Source: Akkermansiaceae bacterium (GTDB lineage Bacteria; Verrucomicrobiota; Verrucomicrobiia; Verrucomicrobiales; Akkermansiaceae). Taken from it: a DNA stretch of 64,000 nucleotides. The stretch is from NCBI GenBank assembly GCA_013041925.1, contig JABDRB010000013.1:186001-250000 (forward strand), in the 5' to 3' direction. Positions 27,126-35,367 of this stretch are shown one piece after another. Numbering within the stretch: the stretch's first letter is position 1; each line of letters opens with the position of its first letter. A program made the position numbers and the translations under genes. The notes below the pieces were generated by a model. That model had not been told where the DNA came from, made no database searches, and saw only the letters and a list, made by a program, of their open reading frames with translations.

Positions 27126-27698
27126 TTACTCACCAGAACCGGTCGCGGGCACTGTGGGCGATTCCGGTTTAGCCGGAATGGGCGCAGGAGGTGTCACGGG
27201 AGCTTCAGGAGCCGCTGGCACAGCAGGTGTTTCTGGCACAGCAGGTGTTTCTGGCACAGCAGGCGTTTCTGGCACAGCAGGTGTTTCTGGCACGGCAGGC
27301 GTTTCTGGCACGGCAGGCGTTTCTGGCATGACCACAGGTTTCTCACCATCCAAGCCCTCGGGAAGCTCAACCGCTGGAATGGTTTCCTCGGTTGGGTCGG
27401 CTGCTTCTTCCAGCATACTGGGATTGTTTCGCTGGCGCTTACCAATCAAGATCGCCAACACAAGTGTCACGATAAAAAATAGCGTTCCCAAATAGACCGT
27501 GCCCTTCTGAAGCACGTCGGTGGTGCGCGCACCAAAGGCCTGATCAGTAAGGCCGGCACCAAAGGCAGCGCCGAGACCTTCCTGCTTAGGCCGCTGCATC
27601 AGCACCACAAGTGCCAGCAAAAGACAAATGATCACATGGATCACCAGCAGGAGATTAATAGAAATAGAAAGCCAGTTGGCTGCAATTAGAGGTGTCAT
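27126..27698 (-). CDS. secG: Protein translocase subunit SecG with repetitive C-terminal extension
   Basis: SecG is the small accessory subunit of the SecYEG channel. The first ~90 residues are a standard SecG: TM1 ([20 protein letters not shown]), the conserved cytosolic loop [15 protein letters not shown] and TM2 ([19 protein letters not shown]). An unusual hydrophilic tail of about 100 residues follows, containing six ETPAVP repeats and a Pro-rich end. SecG is normally 70-120 aa, so 190 aa is long. The ATG at 27698 matches the family N-terminus. It is followed by the rhomboid gene in an apparent operon. Confidence 0.92.
   Translation of the reverse strand: MTPLIAANWLSISINLLLVIHVIICLLLALVVLMQRPKQEGLGAAFGAGLTDQAFGARTTDVLQKGTVYLGTLFFIVTLVLAILIGKRQRNNPSMLEEAADPTEETIPAVELPEGLDGEKPVVMPETPAVPETPAVPETPAVPETPAVPETPAVPETPAVPAAPEAPVTPPAPIPAKPESPTVPATGSGE
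27217..27324 (-). repeat. Six tandem 18-bp repeats encoding ETPAVP units in SecG
   Basis: Six consecutive 18-bp units (27217, 27235, 27253, 27271, 27289, 27307) differ only at two positions (A/G and T/C). They encode a hexapeptide repeated in the SecG tail. Such an array is prone to slippage, so length may differ among relatives. Confidence 0.95.
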
Positions 27699-27793
27699 GG
27701 GCGCGGGAATATGGTGAAGTGATCGCACCTTGTAAAGACGCGATTTACGACTTTTTGCGATCTTTTTCCTGAAATCTTATTGAGTGATTCGTA

Positions 27794-28141
27794 TTAACTC
27801 ACTCGGCGGATGATCTCATTCTTCTCGTTGCACACAATTTTCTTGGGAAGAATAGGGTTTTCAGAAATGGCAAATGCCATAATTGTGATGCGCTCCCCCG
27901 CCTTGATGATGTGTGCGGCCCCACCATTCATGATAATTTTCCCCGTCCCCGGCTCTCCCGCCTGGGCGTAAGTTTCTAGTCGCCCCCCCTTCGATGCCGA
28001 GGTAACCAACACCCGTTCACCCTCCCAGAGGCCAGCTGCCTCCATCAGATCAGATGGAATTTCAATACTGCCTTCGTAGTCGACATCGGCAACGATGACA
28101 CAGGCGCGGTGGATTTTTGATTTTAATAGCACGTGCTGCAT
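27794..28141 (-). CDS. panD: Aspartate 1-decarboxylase (pyruvoyl-dependent)
   Basis: PanD makes beta-alanine from aspartate for pantothenate and CoA. The start at 28141 gives the family N-terminus MQHVLLKSKIHRACV and places the self-cleavage site at Gly24-Ser25 in YEGSIEIP, exactly as in other PanD proteins; Ser25 becomes the pyruvoyl group. ETYAQAGEPGTGKIIMNGGAAH contains the Tyr and the Asn-Gly-Ala residues of the active site. Total length is 115 aa. Divergent from ychF across a 103-bp AT-rich gap. Confidence 0.96.
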   Translation of the reverse strand: MQHVLLKSKIHRACVIVADVDYEGSIEIPSDLMEAAGLWEGERVLVTSASKGGRLETYAQAGEPGTGKIIMNGGAAHIIKAGERITIMAFAISENPILPKKIVCNEKNEIIRRVS

Positions 28142-28244
28142 AGGCGCAACCAAGCCGCGAACTGCCTCGAGGTCAAATTTCAAATGCATAAATTGCGAAA
28201 TATACAGTTTGCAATTGTCGGTTTCCTCTATTATTCCCCGCGGC

Positions 28245-29360
28245 ATGCTCAAAGCAGGAATCGTAGGTCTCCCCAATGTCGGTAAATCGACTCTCTTCAA
28301 CGCCGTCACCCGCACCCGTAATGCGGAGGCTGCTAATTATCCATTCTGCACCATCGATCCCAACATCGGTGTTGTCACCGTCCCCGATGAACGACTGGAG
28401 GTGCTGGCCAAAATAAGCAACACCCAGAAAATCATCCCCGCCGCCATCGAATTTGTCGATATCGCAGGCTTGGTGGAAGGGGCTTCAGAAGGGGCCGGAC
28501 TCGGCAACAAGTTCCTCGCCAACATCCGCGAGGTCGATGCCATCGTTCAGGTCGTCCGCTGCTTTGATAACGATGACATCATCCACGAGCTAGGCAGCGT
28601 CGATCCCATCCGCGATATCGAGATCATCAACTCTGAACTCATCCTCGCAGACATAGCGGCCCTCGAAAAACGTAAGGTCTCGCGCGCCAAGAAAGCCAAG
28701 AGTGGCGATAAGGAATCCAAAAAGGAGATCGAACTCATCGAAAAACTCCTCCCCCACCTCGATGCCGGCAAACCCGCCCTGACACTCGATCTCACCCAAG
28801 ACGAACGCATCACCCTCCGTGATTTTTTTCTACTCTCGTCGAAACGCACCATTTTCGCCTGCAACGTGGACGAAGACGAACTCGCCAATGCCCAGAAAAA
28901 CCCCGATGACCACGCCATGGTCGCCAAGGTCCGAGCCTATGCCGCCGAAGCCAACGACGCTGAGGCCATCGTGATCTCCGCCCACATCGAGGAGGAACTC
29001 GTCGAGCTCGACCCTGAGGAAGCCACGGAGTTCCTGTCCGATATGGGCATTACCGACTCCGGTGTCTCCACCTTGATCCGCGCCGTTTATCACCTGCTCG
29101 GCCTGCGCACCTACATCACCAGCGGCGAAAAAGAAACGCGCGCTTGGACCATCCACCACGGCGATAAGGCACCCGCTGCGGCAGGCGTCATCCACGGCGA
29201 CTTCGAGCGCGGCTTCATTGCTGCCGAAGTCGTAGCCTACGACGACCTCGTCGCCGCAGGCTCCAAATCCGCCGCCCGCGACGTCGGCAAACTCCGCATC
29301 GAGGGAAAGGATTACGAAGTTAAGGACGGTGACGTCGTCGAATTCCGCTTCAACGTCTAA
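28245..29360 (+). CDS. ychF: Redox-regulated ribosome-binding GTPase/ATPase YchF (OLA1 family)
   Basis: YchF/OLA1 is a TRAFAC-class P-loop NTPase that prefers ATP and binds ribosomes. G1 is GLPNVGKS (8-15), G3 lies in [19 protein letters not shown], and the C-terminal TGS domain ends with [18 protein letters not shown]. The ATG at 28245 gives [15 protein letters not shown], the family start; an upstream in-frame start would overlap panD. Length is 371 aa, which is normal. Confidence 0.97.
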   Translation: MLKAGIVGLPNVGKSTLFNAVTRTRNAEAANYPFCTIDPNIGVVTVPDERLEVLAKISNTQKIIPAAIEFVDIAGLVEGASEGAGLGNKFLANIREVDAIVQVVRCFDNDDIIHELGSVDPIRDIEIINSELILADIAALEKRKVSRAKKAKSGDKESKKEIELIEKLLPHLDAGKPALTLDLTQDERITLRDFFLLSSKRTIFACNVDEDELANAQKNPDDHAMVAKVRAYAAEANDAEAIVISAHIEEELVELDPEEATEFLSDMGITDSGVSTLIRAVYHLLGLRTYITSGEKETRAWTIHHGDKAPAAAGVIHGDFERGFIAAEVVAYDDLVAAGSKSAARDVGKLRIEGKDYEVKDGDVVEFRFNV

Positions 29361-29955
29361 GCCCCCCTCGGAGCCCCCCTCGCCCCCAGCCGACACCCAA
29401 TCAGCTCCATACAATCTGTTGATTTTTCGTAATATTCGGGGTCAAATCGACGCCCAGAAAAAATAATAGTGTTTTTTTTATAAAAAATGCTTGTCGGAGT
29501 GATCCATTGAGGTATGATCTGAATCTGCTCACCAAAACAAGCACCCCCTACCCCCTACGCTTGTTAAGGAAAGCAAACCCCCAACCATCGCCCTGGCGAT
29601 CGCCTCGATCGCGGTGACCTGCTCTTTGCAGAAATCCGCGTCGAGGCCCTAGGTGGCGACCCTCTTTTGACTCCCGATGCATGGTTCCGCATCTCAGCGC
29701 TGCATCATAAAGCTCCCCGTTCAATCAACCGAGCATTCTTCCATCGAACTTCTCTGACACCACGCGCGCGCTCGTGATCGCGCCCGTGATCGATACACGC
29801 AAATCGATCACCTCGAGGCCACCCCTTGCAAAACAAGGCACCTTCTCGACTCTACCCTCTGAGGAACCGCCTCAATCAAAAAAAAAACATTAAAAATTTG
29901 CATCATTTCTGGCTATTGGTTAATTTTTCTTTAATTGAAGAATTAAAAGTCTGCT
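29361..29955 (+). other. Gene-poor 595-bp region after ychF
   Basis: I find no convincing intact gene here. The region contains an AT-rich stretch (29457-29490, with T8 and A6 runs), a 69-codon open frame without a start that has coding-like third-position bias (29568-29777), and the palindrome GGCGATCGCC near 29593. It also holds a perfect 9-bp inverted repeat GTGATCGAT/ATCGATCAC (29786-29794 and 29803-29811). The last 80 bp are AT-rich and probably include the promoter of the following gene. Confidence 0.6.
29568..29777 (+). pseudogene. Possible gene remnant without start codon
   Basis: Between TAA (29565) and TGA (29775) an open frame of 69 codons reads like coding sequence (RLDRGDLLFAEIRVEALGG, TPDAWFRISALHHK) with C/T-rich third positions, but it has no ATG/GTG/TTG at a sensible place. 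I cannot assign a family. It may be the decayed end of a lost gene or chance. Confidence 0.2.
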
Positions 29956-30675
29956 ATGAAAATTTTTGCTACCATCGTCACCCTCCTTGTCGCCGTTGTC
30001 GTTTTTCAAAAAACCTCCGACCTCGCCAAATGGCTAGATTCCTCAGATGATAGCCATCCACAGGCAAGTGAAGAGGCGTCAGACCAACCAACAGCGGGCA
30101 CGAAACCCAACGAGGAAGATCAAACAACCCACCTTGTCGAGATCGTCGATGAACCGACATGTTCAGCGATCATTAAGGAAGAATCTCGCGTCATCATCCT
30201 TGAATTTGATGCAAGCGACTCTGACATCTGCCAGCAAAACACACCGATGCTCGAACATCTAGCATCCACCAATCTCACCAAGGTTAAAATCGTCAAAGCT
30301 CATGCAGAAGACAACCCAGAATGGATTGATCACGAAAAAGTTCAATCCATCCCCACTTTCCAAGTCTATAAGGAGGGCATACTCATTGAGCAATTCACGG
30401 AGAACTACTCAGAACCACAACTCCAAGCCAAAATCAATCATTGGGTAACCCACCCCGTAGCCACCACCCAGCAACCTAAGCAAAACGTCAACAGCAGCGT
30501 CAACAGCAGCGTCAACAGCAGCGTCAACAGCAATGCTAATCATAAGGTCAGCAGCAACAACGGTAACAAGAGCGGCGGATCAGCCCAGATTACCGCGACA
30601 AACGGCACACCGGCTAAGCCGCTCATGCGTCCCATGCCGCAAAACTGGCTTCCCCAAGGCGTCACCCGCAAATAA
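29956..30675 (+). CDS. Membrane-anchored thioredoxin-like protein lacking CxxC
   Basis: 239 aa. Residues 1-17 form a signal anchor or signal peptide. An acidic linker is followed by a thioredoxin-like fold at about 60-155: VIILEFDASDSDICQQNTPML aligns with the thioredoxin VLVDFWAEWCGPCKMISPL segment, and the cis-proline strand is IPTFQVYKEGILIEQF (Pro133). The CxxC site reads S-D-I-C, so only the second cysteine (Cys92) remains and classical disulfide reduction is not expected. The tail contains three NSSV repeats and a low-complexity Asn/Ser/Gly stretch. It may act as a scaffold or a single-Cys redox protein; its partner is unknown. Confidence 0.75.
   Translation: MKIFATIVTLLVAVVVFQKTSDLAKWLDSSDDSHPQASEEASDQPTAGTKPNEEDQTTHLVEIVDEPTCSAIIKEESRVIILEFDASDSDICQQNTPMLEHLASTNLTKVKIVKAHAEDNPEWIDHEKVQSIPTFQVYKEGILIEQFTENYSEPQLQAKINHWVTHPVATTQQPKQNVNSSVNSSVNSSVNSNANHKVSSNNGNKSGGSAQITATNGTPAKPLMRPMPQNWLPQGVTRK
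30490..30525 (+). repeat. Three tandem 12-bp repeats encoding NSSV
   Basis: The 12-bp unit AACAGCAGCGTC occurs three times in a row, in frame, in the low-complexity tail of the thioredoxin-like protein. Confidence 0.9.
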
Positions 30676-30685
30676 AAAGCCAAAC

Positions 30686-30736
30686 GGGGGGCTCTCTCCA
30701 CCCCTCCCCCTGAAATAAAGAGCCTCTTGATGGCTC
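30686..30736 (+). terminator. Possible terminator structures after the thioredoxin-like gene
   Basis: A G6 run (30686-30691) can pair with the C5 run at 30706-30710, and a second small hairpin GAGCC-TCTTGAT-GGCTC lies at 30720-30736. Neither is followed by a T-run, so termination here is a weak call based on position just after the stop codon. Confidence 0.3.
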
Positions 30737-30785
30737 GCCTCTCTGGTAGCCAAACCCAGTGAGCAAAAACCAGTGAGCAAAAAAA

Positions 30786-30822
30786 AGCTTGAACCTACCT
30801 CATTATTAGGTAAGTTTAAGCT
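30786..30822. other. Imperfect 15-bp inverted repeat (hairpin)
   Basis: AGCTTGAACCTACCT (30786-30800) and AGGTAAGTTTAAGCT (30808-30822) form a long stem with two imperfections around a 7-nt loop. On the minus strand it is followed by a T-run (eight residues at 30786-30779), like a terminator, but no minus-strand gene is seen to end here. A 14-bp direct repeat (CCAGTGAGCAAAAA) lies just before it, at about 30757-30785. Confidence 0.5.
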
Positions 30823-30847
30823 GATATCTTTACTAGATTGGTTTTTT

Positions 30848-30910
30848 ATGCAGCAACCTGAACAAATGTATCATCCCTACGGAGAAGCCCACCTCTTCCA
30901 GCTAGAATAA
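30848..30910 (+). CDS. Possible 20-codon leader ORF coupled to the next gene
   Basis: ATG at 30848 opens a 20-codon frame (MQQPEQMYHPYGEAHLFQLE) whose TAA shares its last A with the ATG at 30910 (TAATG). Since the next gene has no good Shine-Dalgarno of its own, translation coupling from this leader is possible. Low confidence because of its small size. Confidence 0.3.
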   Translation: MQQPEQMYHPYGEAHLFQLE

Positions 30911-31719
30911 TGCGAACCTCAAAACAGCTTTTAATCATCGCTCTGTGCCTCACCCCCGTTGTGGCACACTCCAAGGATATCCCCCTCGGGCAGGAGTTTG
31001 ACTTTGAACAGAGAGCCGACAGCCTGCACCGCCACTTTCTTGAGGGTCGGCGCGAAGCCATCCCGAATCTTATTTGCCCGTTCCAAGCACCACCGAAAGC
31101 CCGAGTCGTCCACGAAGAACCTTCTCCTTGGGAAACCACCCCTCACTCATGGCGCCGTGGCATCACAGCCACCGTGTTCTGGGTCGGCGAAAAACCCAGC
31201 GAGCGCAACCCAACGCCCAATAACGCGAGCTCATGGGATCCCAACTGGCAAGCCAACTACGGCGGCATCGATCACCCCGCAAACCGTCTAGGCCATCGCC
31301 CGGCAGCCTTTATCCCGCAACTCAATCCCTTTTACATTGCACTTCCCTACAACGACATTGCCCCGACTGGCGACCACCAACCCGAGGCGGCCAAGGTGAT
31401 CCCTTGGTATTGGAAGTCCTATAAAGGGTCATGGACCTCCGTCTGCAAAGGTCGCTGGATTGCCATCCACTACCGAGGCAAGGTCTGCTACGCCCAGTGG
31501 GAAGACTGCGGCCCATTCCATACCAACGACTGGCAATACGTCTTCAAAGGCCACGCCCCCAAACCCAACCACAACGGCAACGCCGGTATCGATATCAGCC
31601 CCGCTGTGCGCGATTTTCTCTCCATCCGTAGCGGCTACCGAGTCTCATGGAAATTTGTCGAGGACCACGAGGTTCCTGGCGGTCCATGGTCACAGTGGTT
31701 CCTACCTTCACAACCATAA
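30910..31719 (+). CDS. Exported protein with a possible RlpA-like double-psi beta-barrel domain
   Basis: 269 aa with a signal peptide (MRTSKQLLIIALCLTPVVAHS). The central and C-terminal part (ITATVFWVGE near 90, then VCYAQWEDCGPFHTNDWQYVF and GNAGIDISPAVRDFLSIRSGYRVSWKFVED) recalls DPBB/RlpA-like barrels in the order of its segments, in particular the D-C-G-P-F and G-I-D-I-S-P-A blocks. Four or five cysteines are conserved-looking. A cell-wall binding or processing role would follow if the fold is right. I do not recognise a closer family. It opens the run of exported proteins that continues to 34265. Confidence 0.65.
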   Translation: MRTSKQLLIIALCLTPVVAHSKDIPLGQEFDFEQRADSLHRHFLEGRREAIPNLICPFQAPPKARVVHEEPSPWETTPHSWRRGITATVFWVGEKPSERNPTPNNASSWDPNWQANYGGIDHPANRLGHRPAAFIPQLNPFYIALPYNDIAPTGDHQPEAAKVIPWYWKSYKGSWTSVCKGRWIAIHYRGKVCYAQWEDCGPFHTNDWQYVFKGHAPKPNHNGNAGIDISPAVRDFLSIRSGYRVSWKFVEDHEVPGGPWSQWFLPSQP

Positions 31720-31813
31720 GCATCCCCCCCCCCAACCTCTCCAAGCCACCATCACACTCTAAACTGCGAACACACGACAACACCCCTAAACCATAAACAA
31801 CAAAACCAATACC

Positions 31814-32644
31814 ATGAAAACCAACACCATGAAAACCCTCAGCGCATGCGCCATCATTGCCGCTGGGACCTCCATCGCCCATGCAGACTTGACCTTCGCA
31901 GCCCCCGCCATGAGCGCCCCGTATATCAACACCCAGTTATCCAAGACATGGAGCTCAAACCTCGGCAGTTACTGGAAATACACGATCACCGGCTATGAAT
32001 ACCGACTCGAAGCGGGCGTCCCCGATGGTGGTAAAATCGCTGGTGGGCAACTCCGCTATAAAACGGGAAAGAGTCAGTTCCCCGGAGCCACCTCCCTTTC
32101 AGCCAGCATCAATGGCCAGACCATCATCTCGGCAAATCTCAGTGCCAGCTATCAAAGCGATACCTCAGGTCTTGTTACCCACACCTTCAGCACCCCCATC
32201 GTTATCGAGAGTCAAAATATCACCCCGTCATTTACCTACACCACCAATATGGTAGGTGCAGCTGACCACTTGATCATTCGAGGAACCGTCCTAGACGACT
32301 CCCCAGTCCCCATCGGCACCTTGGTTGCCCCCTCCTTCGTGCGCGACGGAGGCCGACCTACCCTGATCTGGGCAATCAGCAGAAGCCTCGGCGACGAAGT
32401 CGTCAACGTGAGCATCCCACCAGAAACTGAACTCCAGGCACCTAATGAAGGCTCCGGAAAAAGCAACAACGGTCACGGTAACAATGTAGACGGCATCGAC
32501 TCCAGCAACCCAGGTAAAAGCGCGGCAAAGTGGGCATCAAAGGGATACTATGACACCGACTACGATGGCGACGGCATCGCAGAAGACGACGAGGGACACG
32601 GTGGAGGCTCAGCCATGAGCCAGGATCCCGTCACCAACCCATAG
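31814..32644 (+). CDS. Exported protein with C-terminal calcium-binding-like DxDxDG loop
   Basis: 276 aa, not recognised. It has a signal peptide (alternative start 31829), a beta-rich N-terminal half (SASINGQTIISANLSASYQ, HLIIRGTVLDD) and a Gly/Asn-rich linker. A terminal DTDYDGDGIAEDDEGHGG segment resembles the EF-hand-like loops of dockerins and thrombospondin type 3 repeats. Ca2+-dependent folding or interaction is inferred from this loop. It precedes two further exported proteins in the same direction (gaps 45 and 19 bp). Confidence 0.65.
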   Translation: MKTNTMKTLSACAIIAAGTSIAHADLTFAAPAMSAPYINTQLSKTWSSNLGSYWKYTITGYEYRLEAGVPDGGKIAGGQLRYKTGKSQFPGATSLSASINGQTIISANLSASYQSDTSGLVTHTFSTPIVIESQNITPSFTYTTNMVGAADHLIIRGTVLDDSPVPIGTLVAPSFVRDGGRPTLIWAISRSLGDEVVNVSIPPETELQAPNEGSGKSNNGHGNNVDGIDSSNPGKSAAKWASKGYYDTDYDGDGIAEDDEGHGGGSAMSQDPVTNP

Positions 32645-32689
32645 AAACACGCTAACACACAGGACCACTAAACCTAATTACTGCTTCGC

Positions 32690-33187
32690 ATGAAACTCGC
32701 CAAATACGGAACCCCATCCCGCGTCGTATTATCCATGATGGTCATCCCCCTCTCCTTGTTATCCGCCCACGCGGATAACTCGAAGGGGGCCGGAGAAGAC
32801 AACAAATCCTCCGGAAAAAATTCCTTGGTGAAAGTAAAGCACTCGTCGCTTTATAAAAACTCCCACATCATCAGTAACAATAAAGCGCACACCATCGTCC
32901 CCAAACGAAGCATCGTATTCCTACCCGCTCGCATCAAATCAAGAGTGTCGGATCAACCCAATGGTAAGTTCATCCTCTGGCCGTCCTTTCTCAAAATGAA
33001 TCGCGACTGGATTTGGACATTCGAGGTCACCCTCGACCAAGCCAAAGGAATCACTCCCATCCCCAAAGGAAAGCTGAAGGATTTTAGCAAACTGAACCGC
33101 ATGGTGGTTGCCCTCTACCGTGGCAATCCCATTTCCATCCTTCCACCGAAAAAGCCATCCAGCAAAGACGCCAAAAGAAGCAAATAA
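32690..33187 (+). CDS. Exported basic protein of unknown function
   Basis: 165 aa with a signal peptide (SMMVIPLSLLSAHA). The mature part is lysine-rich with Gly/Ser/Asn at the start and a PSSKDAKRSK tail. No family recognised. It lies between two other exported proteins with small gaps and is likely part of the same transcript, so it may act with them outside the cytoplasm. Confidence 0.6.
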   Translation: MKLAKYGTPSRVVLSMMVIPLSLLSAHADNSKGAGEDNKSSGKNSLVKVKHSSLYKNSHIISNNKAHTIVPKRSIVFLPARIKSRVSDQPNGKFILWPSFLKMNRDWIWTFEVTLDQAKGITPIPKGKLKDFSKLNRMVVALYRGNPISILPPKKPSSKDAKRSK

Positions 33188-33206
33188 CATCCCAACCACC
33201 CATATT

Positions 33207-34265
33207 ATGAAAACATTCACAACCATCAAGCGCTCCGCGCTGCTCAGCAGCCTGCTCATCGCAGGCACGATCCCGTCAATACAAGCTGTCGACTACATCG
33301 AACAAGTCGACCTCGAAACGGGCCTCGTTTACCAAATCTATGTCACCACCGGGGATGGCACCATCAGCGGCGATGGCACCATTATCTCCCCCATGCCCGT
33401 AGGCAATGATGGCTCGACCTACCAACTCTACGCCGAAGGGCTCCCGCCAGACAGCACGATGTATCTGCTCGATGAAAAATACGTCGCCTCCTACACCCCA
33501 GAAGCTCACATTGTCATCTCCAGCGAGGACCCCCACCCCACGCCGCGGACAAGAGCGGACGAACCCTTCACGATAGACATCGAAGTCAAAGGACTGCTCG
33601 CCCCCGGTGAGGATGTTCCAGAAGCCGCCCTCAATGTCTATTTCCAAGAACTCACCATGAATTACGACCCCGTGCTGGATCGGGCCACCGACCCCGACCC
33701 CGCCAATGAAACGCTTGAAAATGACTTCTTTATTGTGGAAAACTCGGAAGTCCAGCGCACGGGAATGACGCGGCTCGATAGCAATGTTTTCTTCAAAGAG
33801 CGAGGCGAGGAAATATTCCGTGCCTATGCGCTCCCCGATGCGGATCTGGACTGGCTTCAGATCGCCTCAGAGAAAATTCAGGTCTGGCCGATCGCCGATG
33901 TCGCGATCACCGGCATGGAGCCCGACCAGCAGATAACGCGCTCGCTACCCGACCTCAACATCTCGCTCACCGACCTCTACCCTGACAGCACCACCATTGT
34001 TCAGGTTTACAAAGGAAGCCAAGCACTCGGAACACAAGGTGTGGAAGTCGAAGGCTCACGCGTCTCTTTCAACTCTATTGTCCCCCAAGACGCTCAGATC
34101 GTCCTCCGCCACTGGGATAAATACGCCCCCGATGATGGCGACTACACAGTAGAGGTCATCACGGTTACGCCCTTTAACAACCGCCAACCCGAACGATTGG
34201 TCTGGCTTTCCTTCTCCGTGGATCGAACCATCGAGATGAATGGCAGCTCAACTACTTCGGAATAA
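33207..34265 (+). CDS. Exported beta-rich protein of unknown function
   Basis: 352 aa. The ATG at 33207 gives a signal peptide ending SIQA; an in-frame upstream ATG (33108) lies inside the preceding gene. The mature protein is acidic and rich in beta-strand patterns, with two segments that look like Ig-like/FN3-like domains (ITRSLPDLNISLTDLYPDS..., YTVEVITVTPFNNRQPERL). Not recognised. It is convergent with, and overlaps by 14 bp, the minus-strand gene at 34252-34833. Confidence 0.65.
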   Translation: MKTFTTIKRSALLSSLLIAGTIPSIQAVDYIEQVDLETGLVYQIYVTTGDGTISGDGTIISPMPVGNDGSTYQLYAEGLPPDSTMYLLDEKYVASYTPEAHIVISSEDPHPTPRTRADEPFTIDIEVKGLLAPGEDVPEAALNVYFQELTMNYDPVLDRATDPDPANETLENDFFIVENSEVQRTGMTRLDSNVFFKERGEEIFRAYALPDADLDWLQIASEKIQVWPIADVAITGMEPDQQITRSLPDLNISLTDLYPDSTTIVQVYKGSQALGTQGVEVEGSRVSFNSIVPQDAQIVLRHWDKYAPDDGDYTVEVITVTPFNNRQPERLVWLSFSVDRTIEMNGSSTTSE

Positions 34266-34833
34266 TGTTCTGATTCCGATACAAGAGGGAGAAGCGAGCC
34301 GACCGCTTCTTCCTCAACGTATCCTCAAATTCCGTCAAACTCATTAACAACAAAAGTCCGGCAACGGGCTCCACATGATAAGAAACAGACCGCCTGACAA
34401 AACCCTCCGATTTTTCCTCCTTCTTATTGTTCGGCGAAAAAACACCGTGTTTAACGGTCATCGAACTCTTAAGCTTATTAAACGAAGCCCTCACCTTAGC
34501 CGGCTTCATTCCAGGAGCACCATAATGCAACGTCACTTCATACAACTTCCCCCAATGATACAGAGCTTCCAGCGCATACGCCTGATGTCCAGGCAGCGGT
34601 CCACTTTCCGAAGAGACACGAAGCTCGCGAACCTCAGGTTTGTGCCCAGGGATCTTGATGTGAACGTCCAGCTTCTTCGCCTCCGCCCAGTCGAGCACCT
34701 TGTCCGGGGTATCCCCCCACTGCAGACCAAAAGGCGGGGCGAGAATCGCCTGTGCCGCCAAGCTCTGACCACTCAGCATCAAAACCATCGCCAGAAACCA
34801 GCACTTCGTAATCCGCGTAATCTGTCCAGACAT
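34252..34833 (-). CDS. Exported hypothetical protein
   Basis: 193 aa with a signal peptide (WFLAMVLMLSGQSLAAQA). The mature part starts PPFGLQWGDTPDKVLDWAEAK, a pattern seen in small exported proteins of unknown function that begin with an FGLxWG-type motif, and it ends in a basic region. ATG 34833 is preferred over 34860 because the longer form would reach further into the divergent prepilin gene. Its start region overlaps the presumed start of that plus-strand gene, so the two promoters are packed together. The function is unknown. Confidence 0.6.
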   Translation of the reverse strand: MSGQITRITKCWFLAMVLMLSGQSLAAQAILAPPFGLQWGDTPDKVLDWAEAKKLDVHIKIPGHKPEVRELRVSSESGPLPGHQAYALEALYHWGKLYEVTLHYGAPGMKPAKVRASFNKLKSSMTVKHGVFSPNNKKEEKSEGFVRRSVSYHVEPVAGLLLLMSLTEFEDTLRKKRSARFSLLYRNQNIIPK

Positions 34834-35367
34834 CCTGGCACCGAGAGTAACGTCGATCAACTAGATGGCAAGGGCGGAAGACTACGCCCCGTTTCTACCC
34901 GTTTACGCAAGCTTCCTGGCGGCAGCATGCTTGTAGAACTCACCCTTGCCCTCGCTCTGCTTTCCGCCATTGGACTTACCGTATTCAAAGGCTCTCTCGA
35001 CGTGATGGCCCCACGCCAGTGGGTGATCTTACAAAATATCTCCGATGCCTACCTCACCTATGAGGAAGCCTATGCCCAACGCATCAGCTTTGAAGAACTC
35101 ACAGCCGTCTCGTCCGATTGGCCTATTTATCCATCAAAAAGCACCGTCGAGGTTGAAATGGGCAAATTCCCTGGCGGCACGCCCATCACGGGCAGCGTGA
35201 TCCGCACCCGCATCCCCGATCCCAACAACTTCCCAGCTGCAGGAGGTAGCGGAACACTCACCACAAATCCAGCGGAAATGGAAACCTGGCAGCTCCAGAG
35301 CCACCTCACCTACTTCATCGGCGACGATGAATACGTCAAATCCCGCACCGTTGTCCGCTCACAATGA
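34822..35367 (+). CDS. Prepilin-like protein, PilV/GspI-like position (start codon unresolved)
   Basis: The sequence STRLRKLPGG-SMLVELTLALALLSAIG (around 34897-34970) is a class III prepilin leader: basic stretch, Gly at -1, Glu at +5 and a hydrophobic helix. However, no in-frame ATG, GTG or TTG lies upstream; the frame offers only a CTG (34822) or, after the cleavage site, an ATG at 34927. An ATG at 34865 sits one frame away and would give a good leader if a single-base shift existed. The mature part is about 147 aa with a beta-rich tail (VRSQ end). It overlaps the next gene as ATGA, so the three genes are translationally linked. Confidence 0.65.
   Translation: MSRHPGTESNVDQLDGKGGRLRPVSTRLRKLPGGSMLVELTLALALLSAIGLTVFKGSLDVMAPRQWVILQNISDAYLTYEEAYAQRISFEELTAVSSDWPIYPSKSTVEVEMGKFPGGTPITGSVIRTRIPDPNNFPAAGGSGTLTTNPAEMETWQLQSHLTYFIGDDEYVKSRTVVRSQ

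Noticed and set aside
27217-27324. CRISPR or VNTR outside genes
   Set aside because: The six 18-bp units have no spacers and are in frame within the SecG tail.
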